A stretch of 34,637 nt of DNA from Kiritimatiellia bacterium (GCA_017520845.1 JAFXEU010000050.1:1-34637); one strand, 5' to 3'; positions 7,257 through 13,925 are shown, counted from the stretch's first letter. The notes: generated by a model not told the origin, from the letters alone. Program-made: numbers and translations.

Positions 7257-8590
7257 TTAGTTTTGAACCGCTGATCTATACACGAACTAAGAATGTTGAT
7301 TATCGTTTTGTAGCCACTCCACAGGCTCTTAAAGGTTCTCGATGCTGGGATTTTGTTGAACATCATATTAGAATGGTTCTTGCTGATGAAGGAAGCCGTG
7401 GCCCTCTATTGGGACGTAGGTGGCATATAATGAGTATTGATGGGTATTTACTTATAGGTATTGCCACATATGAGTTTGAGAGACTGGACTACACTGGATG
7501 TCCCATTAGGGGGTATTATGGTATATTGCTGAAGTCTGTTGTTGAGGTGATGCCTTCATTGGAACTGTTTAGACAACTTGATAGGACATTCGTCGATCCC
7601 ATTTTTAATGACATATATGCATCAGGAAGTACATGGGAAGATAATGTTGAAAGTATTGCATTTCTTGGACAAAATGGTAGCGTAAGCCATGAAAGCCCTA
7701 TCGATTTTAATCACGATGAAAAATGCGTAAGGTTTTTTGATGATTTTGTTATTGATAGCATTTTGCCGAAAGCTTATGATGAGGCGATTAGATGCGTAAA
7801 ACAGAAGCGAACTTTTGAATTTGTTTGGGGGCTGAGTAGTCGTTCTCACGCTAAAGAAGTTCCGTTCATGAATGTGGTTTGTCTTGAGATGAGAAATCAA
7901 GGTGGGCAGAAGGGTGTGCATATCGATAAAAACCTTTCCACGCCCTCTGATCAATCAAAGAACTTCTCTACGGCTAGTATGTCTACAATTGGTAATGCGG
8001 AAAATCTTACTGACGAAGTTGTAGGCAAAAATCAACGTGATACAAGCTTAAAGCATTTAATTGATCTTGCCAATTCGCCCAATACGTCTAATCCACCTCA
8101 AGGGCGTTGTGAGGATAAAAATAAACCCTGCATCAATGATACTGAAGAACAAAAAGCAAGAATTGAGCGTAGAAAGAAATTACTAGGCCTTGCTGATGCG
8201 CAGAATGTCACGGAATCTAAAACAAATGATGAACGGGCAATTTCTTTATATAAAATGGCATTAAATAGTTATCATGAAGGTGATTATAGTAATGCAGCAA
8301 AGCTGTTTAGACAAGCGTCGGACTGTGGTTTAGCAGATGCAACTGGCAAATTGGGTGAGTGTTATATGCGAGGTCATGGTGTAAAAAGGAATTGGAGAAA
8401 AGGATTAAGTTTGTTGCGCGAGGCGGCTATCAACGGATCTGAATTCGCAAAAGTATTGTTGAGATCCATAAAAAAGACGCTTGCTATTCTTGCTGTATTC
8501 ATAATATTGTGTCTTTCAATAGGCTTTATGTTTTGGCCTGATACCTCAAATGCTAGTGTGCCAAACAATCCTAACAATCCGACACCATGA
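7253..8590 (+). CDS. GTPase-associated protein with Sel1 repeats and C-terminal membrane anchor
   Basis: 445 residues from ATG 7253, with GGGGGAG at 7241-7247 and a 4-nt ATGA overlap with the GTPase gene. The first about 190 residues form a globular domain (G-R-R-W-H-I ... R-G-Y-Y-G-I-L-L). It is faintly reminiscent of the GAP1 N-terminal domains found next to conflict-system GTPases; this is low confidence. About 210-325 is a polar linker. About 330-400 holds two Sel1-like repeats (A-A-K-L-F-R-Q-A-S-D-C-G-L-A-D-A-T-G-K-L-G, then K-G-L-S-L-L-R-E-A-A). Near 410-428 is one hydrophobic helix (T-L-A-I-L-A-V-F-I-I-L-C-L), then a short polar tail, so it is a tail-anchored inner-membrane protein. 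It could be the membrane output or sensor of the island. Confidence 0.75.
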   Translation: MISFEPLIYTRTKNVDYRFVATPQALKGSRCWDFVEHHIRMVLADEGSRGPLLGRRWHIMSIDGYLLIGIATYEFERLDYTGCPIRGYYGILLKSVVEVMPSLELFRQLDRTFVDPIFNDIYASGSTWEDNVESIAFLGQNGSVSHESPIDFNHDEKCVRFFDDFVIDSILPKAYDEAIRCVKQKRTFEFVWGLSSRSHAKEVPFMNVVCLEMRNQGGQKGVHIDKNLSTPSDQSKNFSTASMSTIGNAENLTDEVVGKNQRDTSLKHLIDLANSPNTSNPPQGRCEDKNKPCINDTEEQKARIERRKKLLGLADAQNVTESKTNDERAISLYKMALNSYHEGDYSNAAKLFRQASDCGLADATGKLGECYMRGHGVKRNWRKGLSLLREAAINGSEFAKVLLRSIKKTLAILAVFIILCLSIGFMFWPDTSNASVPNNPNNPTP

Positions 8591-8604
8591 GGTAATTCGC
8601 CAAT

Positions 8605-9090
8605 ATGAAGATTCAATGTCTATCAAGAAAATGGTTTGAGACAATCAAGGGGACTGTGCTTGAGGAACAAGTATTGACTCACAATAAGATTGTGTCCATC
8701 CAGTCGCGAAGCGGATGGGATTCTGAACCGCCATTTTCTGACGAGGCATTGAAGTCTCCGAATCTACTTTGCCTCACATTCGACGATGTAACAGACTACT
8801 CGGAGTTATACGATGGAGAGAAGATAGCCAGATTCCGACCTGTTATGGCGCAAAAGATTCTGCGTCATGTTGGACATGGAACTTGGCCTGTCCTTATTCA
8901 CTGCACTGAGGGCGTTTCGCGTAGCGGTGCTGTCGCCAGTGTCCTTGATCACTACTGGAACTTTGTCTGGGACAAGAAGCCGGAAGATCACGAGTATTTC
9001 AAGCGCGTAAATCCAAAGATTTCTCCCAACCCAGTTGTGGAGGAGATTTTTATGGAATACATTGAAAATGGGTTCATGGATGAGCCGTAA
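8605..9090 (+). CDS. Cysteine-based (dual-specificity-like) protein phosphatase
   Basis: 161 residues. The signature H-C-T-E-G-V-S-R-S lies at residues 99-107, an exact HC-x5-R-[S/T] loop with nucleophile Cys100 and phosphate-binding Arg106, preceded by the hydrophobic strand P-V-L-I. An upstream Asp in T-F-D-D-V-T-D (58-64) could be the general acid. Length and layout fit the compact dual-specificity-like phosphatases common in phages and mobile DNA. It starts 14 nt after the Sel1-anchor gene with a weak ribosome-binding site, and its stop overlaps the next start (TAATG), so it belongs to the island's operon. The substrate is unknown; tyrosine or serine phosphate on an island protein, or a nucleotide or phospholipid, are all possible. 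Confidence 0.85.
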   Translation: MKIQCLSRKWFETIKGTVLEEQVLTHNKIVSIQSRSGWDSEPPFSDEALKSPNLLCLTFDDVTDYSELYDGEKIARFRPVMAQKILRHVGHGTWPVLIHCTEGVSRSGAVASVLDHYWNFVWDKKPEDHEYFKRVNPKISPNPVVEEIFMEYIENGFMDEP

Positions 9091-9647
9091 TGAGTGACAA
9101 CATGAAACAATGCGATTTATTCGCGTCGCAAGAGCGACAATCAGATGAAGTGCCTCCGCCGATTGGTGTGTACATGCCGATTCCACAAGAAGATCGAGCA
9201 CACCATTGGCTAACGAAAGAGCGACTTTTCTCTGAGATAGAGTTTTGTGATACAGTTTGTCCGATGCGAGAGAAGGACGGGACGCTTCATCTAATAGCGC
9301 AGGAATTGGAATCGGCGGATTTCGTTCCGAAGAACGGCACAGAGCAGATAATACAATTTGACGAAGACGAACAGCTTGTTTTATGGGAGGCATTCTGTCC
9401 TGACTGGCAAGTCGCTGATGTTCTGGCGGCATATCGTTTCGCGTCTGACTGGATGACACGCCATCCCAAAGATACAGTCATTGTAAATGAGAAATCACGA
9501 AGGATAGTGTGGCGTCGTTCGTTGGATACAGTGTGGGTTGACGAGCAGGACGATATGGAGGTTCTTTCGGATCGCTTTATTTACGATGGAATTAACGACT
9601 CAATAGAATGTCTCAATGCCGCACAGCTTGCGCTTGGCGGGTTTTGA
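9090..9647 (+). CDS. Hypothetical protein coupled to the phosphatase gene
   Basis: 185 residues; the ATG at 9090 shares its A with the phosphatase TAA (TAATG), so translation is coupled. No family recognised, no signal peptide, no membrane helix. The protein is acidic with many aromatic residues (H-H-W-L-T-K-E-R, L-W-E-A-F-C-P-D-W-Q-V). The central part, about 85-125, looks like a pair of helices. The tight coupling suggests it binds or regulates the phosphatase; this is inference from position only. Confidence 0.65.
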   Translation: MSDNMKQCDLFASQERQSDEVPPPIGVYMPIPQEDRAHHWLTKERLFSEIEFCDTVCPMREKDGTLHLIAQELESADFVPKNGTEQIIQFDEDEQLVLWEAFCPDWQVADVLAAYRFASDWMTRHPKDTVIVNEKSRRIVWRRSLDTVWVDEQDDMEVLSDRFIYDGINDSIECLNAAQLALGGF

Positions 9648-9718
9648 AATAGGGCTACGAAAAATAGTTGGGACAAATAGGTCAACGAGATTTTAAAAAC
9701 TAAAAGGAGATGAGAACA

Positions 9719-10741
9719 ATGAACTACAACAATGCCATGGCTACCACGCTATTTGTGGGTATGATTGCATTCAATGTAGATGCTACTAACTCAATCGGCA
9801 ATACCAATCATGACACGGATAAGACAAAAATCCAAACTGTGACTGTCGAAACAAAGAAACGATTGCGGCCCGGTGGCGACAGTGCTTCAAAAGAAACGAC
9901 GGAGATAGACATAAAGAGAGCTGAACGCTATCGCAAGGCGGCAGAGCAGGGAGATATCGAGGCATGTGAAATGCTTGGTTGGGAATATCAAGATAGTGAC
10001 AAGGCGGAAGCCGTGAAGTGGTGGTGCAGGGCTGGCAGTAGAGGATCGGATATGATGAAAGCCGTTCTTCGGCTTATGTATCACGGCGAAGAATGCGCAT
10101 TAATATATAACACGGCTGGTGACATGACGGCGACAGGAAGATGCCCATTGCCTGATTCAACCGATCCTCTTGCTTTTCGGGTGGAGTGCGGAAGAAGAGC
10201 CTATATTGACAAGTGGCTTGGGTTTTCAGAACCGAATTGGGAGCCATTTCCCACATTGGCGGCAGTCACGAATGCGACAGGTCTCAAACTCAACTTCGCG
10301 GAGAGGTTCGAGGCTTTAGTAAAAGGCAAGATGGGATTCTTTTCAGACGGAGGAATTCACTGGACGGAGGATGGCACGAACGGGCTTTCTTTCGCCGATA
10401 CGACAGTTAAGATTCGTGAGGCGCAACTTAAGTGCGTAAAGGAAATGATGTATGGTAGGACTATAGCAAATAAAGCCGGTACATCTTGGGTGCTCAACGA
10501 TGATTTTACATTCGGTTACATGCCTTGGCATGATATGGGGCGCAAAGATATGGAGTTGTATGTTTTTTCCATTCGCCATGAAATGAACGGCAAGCCTCCC
10601 AAAGCATGTGTACTTGTGTCATTCGCCCCAACGCAGTTAATGTCAGATTCAATCACAGGAGCATTTCTTGGCGATGAAACGGCAAAAGCAAACTTAAAGG
10701 CGTTGGAGAAAGCTGGTATAGTCACAATCATGGATGATTGA
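9719..10741 (+). CDS. Secreted Sel1-repeat protein, last gene of the island
   Basis: 340 residues from ATG 9719. AAGGAG (9704-9709) stands 9 nt upstream, whereas the in-frame ATG at 9710 directly abuts it, so 9719 is preferred. A signal peptide is likely (M-N-Y-N-N-A-M-A-T-T-L-F-V-G-M-I-A-F-N-V-D-A). Two Sel1-type helical repeats occupy about residues 68-125 (Y-R-K-A-A-E-Q-G-D-I-E-A-C-E-M-L-G-W-E-Y, then A-V-K-W-W-C-R-A-G). The remaining 210 residues are an unrecognised globular domain. Sel1 repeats mediate protein-protein contacts. This is the second Sel1 protein of the island, but on the far side of the membrane from the GTPases. The 71-nt gap before it may allow separate expression. Confidence 0.7.
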   Translation: MNYNNAMATTLFVGMIAFNVDATNSIGNTNHDTDKTKIQTVTVETKKRLRPGGDSASKETTEIDIKRAERYRKAAEQGDIEACEMLGWEYQDSDKAEAVKWWCRAGSRGSDMMKAVLRLMYHGEECALIYNTAGDMTATGRCPLPDSTDPLAFRVECGRRAYIDKWLGFSEPNWEPFPTLAAVTNATGLKLNFAERFEALVKGKMGFFSDGGIHWTEDGTNGLSFADTTVKIREAQLKCVKEMMYGRTIANKAGTSWVLNDDFTFGYMPWHDMGRKDMELYVFSIRHEMNGKPPKACVLVSFAPTQLMSDSITGAFLGDETAKANLKALEKAGIVTIMDD

Positions 10742-11026
10742 CGGATAAAGGCGCGATCTGTAAAAGCAGCGTAAACGTTGCTCAAATAATACGGTCACAT
10801 CCAAATTCGGAACCCAAGCGTTTCGGATTGAATCGCGAAACCTAACTCTCGCAACTTCTGCCGCCGGAAAATCTGATCCGGCGGCAATAAATATCTTTGC
10901 CACATGCAGATTGACTGCTATGGCTTCGAGGCGTCGAGCCAATGGTTCAGACGCAAGGAACTTGAAGTCTATCTTATGAAGGAGGTCGAGGGAATCCTCT
11001 ACCTCTGCTACGGAAACCTCGCATCC
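10694..11026 (-). pseudogene. Possible gene remnant, minus strand
   Basis: A minus-strand frame, open from the stop at 11029 down to 10694, reads protein-like helical sequence in its middle (E-V-S-V-A-E-V-E-D-S-L-D-L-L-H-K-I, then R-R-L-E-A-I-A-V-N-L-H-V-A-K-I). It has no ATG start, and its end runs over the 3' end of the Sel1 gene. I cannot name a family. It may be a decayed gene or chance; the plus-strand frame at 10904-11101 over the same DNA looks less protein-like. Confidence 0.25.
10860..10885. terminator. Strong hairpin downstream of the island, possible terminator
   Basis: GCCGCCGGA (10860-10868), an 8-nt loop, then TCCGGCGGC (10877-10885): a perfect 9-bp GC-rich stem 118 nt after the island's last stop. 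The following AATAAATATCTTT is AT-rich but not a clean T-run, so intrinsic termination is uncertain. It also lies in the possible minus-strand remnant. Confidence 0.3.
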
Positions 11027-11096
11027 TCAATCATAAGCATCCATTATGTCTTTGCATATAAAATATGTATTTGTTATTTCTCGCGCGATGGGCTAC

Positions 11097-11130
11097 AATA
11101 GGTAGAGGGGACTGTCCCCATTGGCGATAA
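11097..11130 (+). repeat. REP-like palindromic repeat, copy B
   Basis: Identical over 33 nt to copy A (2468-2500), with palindrome GGGGACTGTCCCC at 11107-11119 and tail ATTGGCGATAA. Copies A and B flank the AT-rich GTPase island almost exactly, one on each side and in the same orientation. Confidence 0.8.
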
Positions 11131-11346
11131 ATGATAGAAAATGAAGATAGATGCGGTGTTTTGATGTTATTTTGGGAATGATGAGTTTCTTACCTCTAAT
11201 AGTAGGCTTCACTTAACAAATCCGTTGATTTGGTCGCTGTAGATACGCACGAACATGGGGTGATGGCCGAAGTTGGATTTGCTTTTTAGCTACTGCGCAG
11301 GGGCGCATTTTCTTCGCGGATATGCGCGGATAAGAGAATCTTTCTT

Positions 11347-11409
11347 GCGCATGAGCGCGAGATTTACGCGGTAAGGCGCGGGATTTGTGCGCAAGGGCGC
11401 GTTATTTAC
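11347..11409 (+). repeat. 21-bp tandem repeat, three units
   Basis: Units 11347-11367, 11368-11388 and 11389-11409 are each 21 bp, with consensus roughly GCGCAAGGGCGCGGGATTTAC. A degenerate relative (GCGCAGGGGCGCATTTTCTT) stands just upstream near 11295. In one frame they would repeat a 7-residue Arg/Ala-rich peptide (A-R-D-L-R-G-K), but no start or ribosome-binding site supports translation. Confidence 0.7.
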
Positions 11410-11528
11410 TAGGAAATTCGCGAGGGGGCGCGAGGCGCGGCGAAAGGGCTTACTAGGGAAATTAAAAGGCTCTGCAAGGGAAAAGTCGAGTCCTTACTAG
11501 GGAAAGTAAAAGTCCTTACTAGGGAAGG
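11406..11528 (+). repeat. TTACTAGGGAAA direct repeats, four copies
   Basis: Copies at 11406, 11450, 11494 and 11516. The first is TTACTAGGAAATT and the last three are TTACTAGGGAA followed by ATT, AGT and GG. The third and fourth are both preceded by GTCC. Spacing is 44, 44 and 22 nt, so the copies sit on a 22-nt grid. Confidence 0.65.
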
Positions 11529-11532
11529 CTCG

Positions 11533-11594
11533 AGTCATAGGTATGACTAGGGGTGAGTCATACCTATGACTAAGGGGGAGTCATACCTATGTCT
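11533..11594. promoter_or_regulatory. Array of three 16-bp palindromes with a 23-bp period
   Basis: AGTCATAGGTATGACT (11533-11548), AGTCATACCTATGACT (11556-11571) and AGTCATACCTATGTCT (11579-11594). Each has 7-bp arms around a GG or CC centre, and the first two are exact reverse complements of each other. The exact 23-bp spacing suggests a cooperative operator or iteron-like protein-binding array, or a strongly folding RNA. No neighbouring gene clearly uses it. Confidence 0.5.
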
Positions 11595-11691
11595 CATTTT
11601 GGGTGGTAAGTGTATCGTAAATTTAGGTATACTATGGCTATTTAGTGGTTAATTCTTTGTGTAAGAGGGGGGATAATGAGGATGGTTGGAT

Positions 11692-11705
11692 GCGAACGCC
11701 GCGCT
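11692..11705 (+). repeat. Left 14-bp direct repeat flanking the IS30 element
   Basis: GCGAACGCCGCGCT, identical to 13066-13079. It is preceded by TTGGAT exactly as in leader copy 2 (2770-2789), so this flank is the start of leader copy 3, separated from its remainder by the insertion. Confidence 0.8.
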
Positions 11706-11797
11706 GGTAAATTGCAAGTCAAGTGAGTCAATTTTCTGAAGATGGCTCCGAGTGGTCTTGGCAATAGTTCAAACATTCTCATTGTAAGGATCTTTCT

Positions 11798-12847
11798 TTA
11801 TGCGGCTTTGTTGTAGGCTGTGTCATATTCATAGGCGGTTTTTCCATCAAGTAGCTTTCTATGAATCGAGTTGATGATCTTTTCAAGATGGTGTATTTCT
11901 GCGGTTGTGCACTTTGCGAAATCGGTTCCTTTGGGATACCATCTGCGTACGAGCTTGTTGCAGTTTTCGACGGAGCCTTTTTCCCATGATGCATAAGCAC
12001 GCGTGTAGTAGACATTGCAACCTACAACGGACTTGATTTTATCTGGATCCAAAAATTCACAGCCGTTATCGGTTGTGATGGAGATTACATTACTAATAGC
12101 TTTTCGAGCAATCATCCGTTTAAGTGCGGCTACAACATCATCTTGTGTTACGTGTGCTAAAAGCTCAATTACGTAACGTCTACTCTTACGGTCAATGAGT
12201 ACAAGTAGACCTCCTCTACCGCTTGTAGATGAGACGATTGTGTCCATCTCATAATGGCCAAATCTGCTGCGTTTTTGGGCTCCTGCTGGACGATCATTGA
12301 GCATTAGTCGACCAGGAACGGTCATAGCTGGATGCGCTTTCGGTCGTTTCGGCTTTTTCTTTGGATGATAAGGCGTTTGACCGTACCTAACACCGACATC
12401 TCCAACGTTGATGTGTTTGTACCATGTCGAGAGGCATGGGATACGTTGGCCCGGCATTTCTTTCTTTATATGGCAGATCGCATCATATGGAGAGAGTTTT
12501 TCTTCAAGCACATGTTTCTTGAAGAGAAATGCCATTTTATTGGTTACAAGCATTTTCGTCCCTTTATTTTCGTTGTTCTCGTTAATTTTGTCTTGTGCGA
12601 CAAAAGGGTCGTATTCGCAGTATTTGCGTCGTCGTCTGTCTTTAGGGTCTGCAATCGCAAATCCCGTAGCTCCCCTTAGGTATTCCCGCCTCCATGTTTC
12701 GTATCGTAGACCATGCTTTGCGGCGAATTGTCGCAATGTTATCCGACATCCTGAATTGATAATCTTGTTCCAGTCAGCGGCAAGAATTTGTCTTTGCTCA
12801 AATGTTAGGTGTTTTCCTGGTACGTGTTGTGTGATATAATTTCTCAT
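11798..12847 (-). CDS. IS30-family transposase
   Basis: 349 residues from the ATG whose first base is 12847, chosen because AAAAAAGGA stands 6 nt upstream. A longer frame to 13024 adds 59 low-complexity Lys/Arg residues with no ribosome-binding site. The N-terminal helix-turn-helix region H-L-T-F-E-Q-R-Q-I-L-A ... F-A-A-K-H-G is typical of IS30. The DDE catalytic core is complete: first Asp in H-Y-E-M-D-T-I, second in T-T-D-N-G-C-E-F, and Glu in S-W-E-K-G-S-V-E-N-C-N. The full length matches family size, so the element may still be active. It cuts and joins DNA at the terminal inverted repeats. Confidence 0.95.
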   Translation of the reverse strand: MRNYITQHVPGKHLTFEQRQILAADWNKIINSGCRITLRQFAAKHGLRYETWRREYLRGATGFAIADPKDRRRRKYCEYDPFVAQDKINENNENKGTKMLVTNKMAFLFKKHVLEEKLSPYDAICHIKKEMPGQRIPCLSTWYKHINVGDVGVRYGQTPYHPKKKPKRPKAHPAMTVPGRLMLNDRPAGAQKRSRFGHYEMDTIVSSTSGRGGLLVLIDRKSRRYVIELLAHVTQDDVVAALKRMIARKAISNVISITTDNGCEFLDPDKIKSVVGCNVYYTRAYASWEKGSVENCNKLVRRWYPKGTDFAKCTTAEIHHLEKIINSIHRKLLDGKTAYEYDTAYNKAA

Positions 12848-12932
12848 GGCGTCCTTTTTTGTAGATGGGTGATTTTGTTTAGCAGCTTTCATCATACTAC
12901 AAATTGCGACGCCTTTGTTATTTTTTCGCGCG

Positions 12933-12950
12933 ACGCCCCCATGGGGGCGT
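12933..12950. other. 18-bp perfect palindrome inside the IS, upstream of the transposase
   Basis: ACGCCCCCATGGGGGCGT is fully self-complementary. It lies between the right end of the IS and the transposase start. On RNA entering from outside it would form a strong hairpin ahead of the transposase gene, as other insertion sequences do to stop read-through expression; that role is inferred. Confidence 0.5.
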
Positions 12951-13065
12951 TCCTTCCTTCGTTTTTCCTTCTTTTTTCGTTCTCTGTCTTTTTTCTTCAG
13001 AGCATCCTTTCGCCACCTCGACAACTTACCTTTCCGATTTGACTCATTTAATTGTACAACTTTCG

Positions 13066-13172
13066 GCGAACGCCGCGCTTTTATTTTATGCGTTAAAGTG
13101 GTATAATTGGCAACGATGATGGATGACTATAAAATCTCTGATAACTTCCAAGGAGTGGAAGGTGGTAAAATG
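13066..13172 (+). repeat. Leader element, copy 3 (left half), driving the L,D-transpeptidase gene
   Basis: Starts with the right 14-bp direct repeat GCGAACGCCGCGCT (13066-13079) of the IS insertion. It continues TTTATTTTATGCGTTAAAG, TGGTATAAT (TATAAT at 13102-13107, TTTTAT at 13079-13084 in the -35 position), a short frame MMDDYKISDNFQ from 13116, and a GGAGTGGAAGGTGG ribosome-binding stretch. Its final ATG (13170) is the start codon of the L,D-transpeptidase. The C-rich second half of the element is missing here but appears after the gene, at 13865-13925. Confidence 0.8.
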
Positions 13173-13883
13173 AAAAAAACGATTGCAATTGTAATCGGCC
13201 TGTTTGTCGCGGCGGCGGCGTTATTAGCAGGCGGTAAAGCGATTGCTAAAGTATCGAGGCACACTGTCGAAAGTCGTATTACTGCAATTCTCAAGAAGAA
13301 GCCTCATCTAAAAGAGGCTGCAAAAATCTCGGGCGGGAAGCTTAGAATACTGGTTTTCAAAAATGAGCGCCGCGTGGAGGTTCATGCTCCAGGATGGAAG
13401 ACTCCTCGTGAATATGCGATGACGGCTTTTAGTGGAACATTGGGGCCTAAATTGCGTGAAGGCGACTTGCAAATACCGGAGGGCGTATATGGAATCGCGT
13501 ACCTAAATCCCAATTCGAGATTTTATCTGTCTCTTAAGGTTTCGTATCCGAATGCGTCTGACAGGGCTCGGGCGAAGGCGGATAAGCGAGTAAATCTGGG
13601 CGGCGATATAATGCTCCACGGAAAGGCGGTGACGATAGGTTGCGTGCCGGTCGGTGATGATGCGATCGAGGATATATTTTATCTTGCGCATGCGGTAGGT
13701 ATACGGAACGTTTCGGTTATTATTGCGCCATACGATATGCGTAAAGGCCGCAATCCGGAACTGGAGCGCTCGCCGCTTAAGTGGTACCCGGATTTATGCC
13801 GCGAAATCTACATTGCTTTGTGCGGCGCGGCAAAGCTTTACGGACAAGACGATACGTTCAAAGAAAGAAGGGGCGTAAAATGA
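13170..13883 (+). CDS. Exported L,D-transpeptidase family protein (YkuD/YafK-like)
   Basis: 237 residues from ATG 13170. The frame is open to 13107 through the leader element, but M-K-K-T-I-A-I-V-I-G-L-F-V-A-A-A is a standard signal sequence. L,D-transpeptidases form 3-3 cross-links in peptidoglycan or attach proteins to it, working in the periplasm with a catalytic Cys. The signature is present: M-L-H-G-K-A-V-T-I-G-C-V-P, with His150 and Cys158. A preceding P-E-G-V-Y-G-I and N-P-N-S-R-F-Y-L-S-L-K-V-S-Y-P follow the YafK-type layout. The gene lies between the two halves of the leader element, and its stop codon is formed within the second half. Probably transcribed from the element's own promoter. 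Confidence 0.85.
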   Translation: MKKTIAIVIGLFVAAAALLAGGKAIAKVSRHTVESRITAILKKKPHLKEAAKISGGKLRILVFKNERRVEVHAPGWKTPREYAMTAFSGTLGPKLREGDLQIPEGVYGIAYLNPNSRFYLSLKVSYPNASDRARAKADKRVNLGGDIMLHGKAVTIGCVPVGDDAIEDIFYLAHAVGIRNVSVIIAPYDMRKGRNPELERSPLKWYPDLCREIYIALCGAAKLYGQDDTFKERRGVK

Positions 13884-13925
13884 TTTTGTCCCGCCATTCC
13901 CACCCCGTCAACGGGACCATCGAAT
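13865..13925 (+). repeat. Leader element, detached right half
   Basis: AAGGGGCGTAAAATGATTTT, then GTCCCGCCATTCCCACCCC and GTCAACGGGACC. This lines up with copy 1 from GAGGGGTGCAAAATGATTTC through its C-rich hairpin part; here CCCG-TCAA-CGGG forms the stem. It directly follows and overlaps the end of the L,D-transpeptidase gene. Confidence 0.65.

Larger units (their letters stand above)
11131..11691. other. Repeat-rich non-coding interval
   Basis: No credible gene in about 560 bp. It holds a 21-bp tandem repeat (11347-11409), four TTACTAGGGAAA-type direct repeats (11406-11528) and three 16-bp palindromes at a 23-bp period (11533-11594), described separately. It then runs AT-rich to the left flank of the IS element. 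Confidence 0.5.
11706..13065 (-). mobile_element. IS30-family insertion sequence, about 1360 bp
   Basis: Bounded by the 14-bp direct repeat GCGAACGCCGCGCT on both sides. The ends carry imperfect inverted repeats of about 27 bp with a shared TGAGTCAA core (11730-11737 on the left; its complement TTGACTCA around 13039-13046 on the right). One transposase gene occupies the minus strand. The left flank continues TTGGATGCGAACGCCGCGCT and the right flank GCGAACGCCGCGCTTTTATT, together restoring the sequence of leader copy 2. This shows insertion into leader copy 3 just upstream of its promoter. A 14-bp duplication is long for the IS30 family, although long duplications are known for some members. 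Confidence 0.85.

Noticed and set aside
10904-11101. A 65-residue plus-strand frame downstream of the island
   Set aside because: No ribosome-binding site, ends in an AT-rich non-coding tail, and overlaps a hairpin and a more protein-like minus-strand frame.
11347-11594. A CRISPR array
   Set aside because: Units are contiguous or on a helical grid with no unique spacers of even length, and no cas genes are present.
12848-13024. A longer N-terminus for the transposase
   Set aside because: The extra 59 residues are low-complexity Lys/Arg and include the translated palindrome; the ribosome-binding site sits before the start at 12847.
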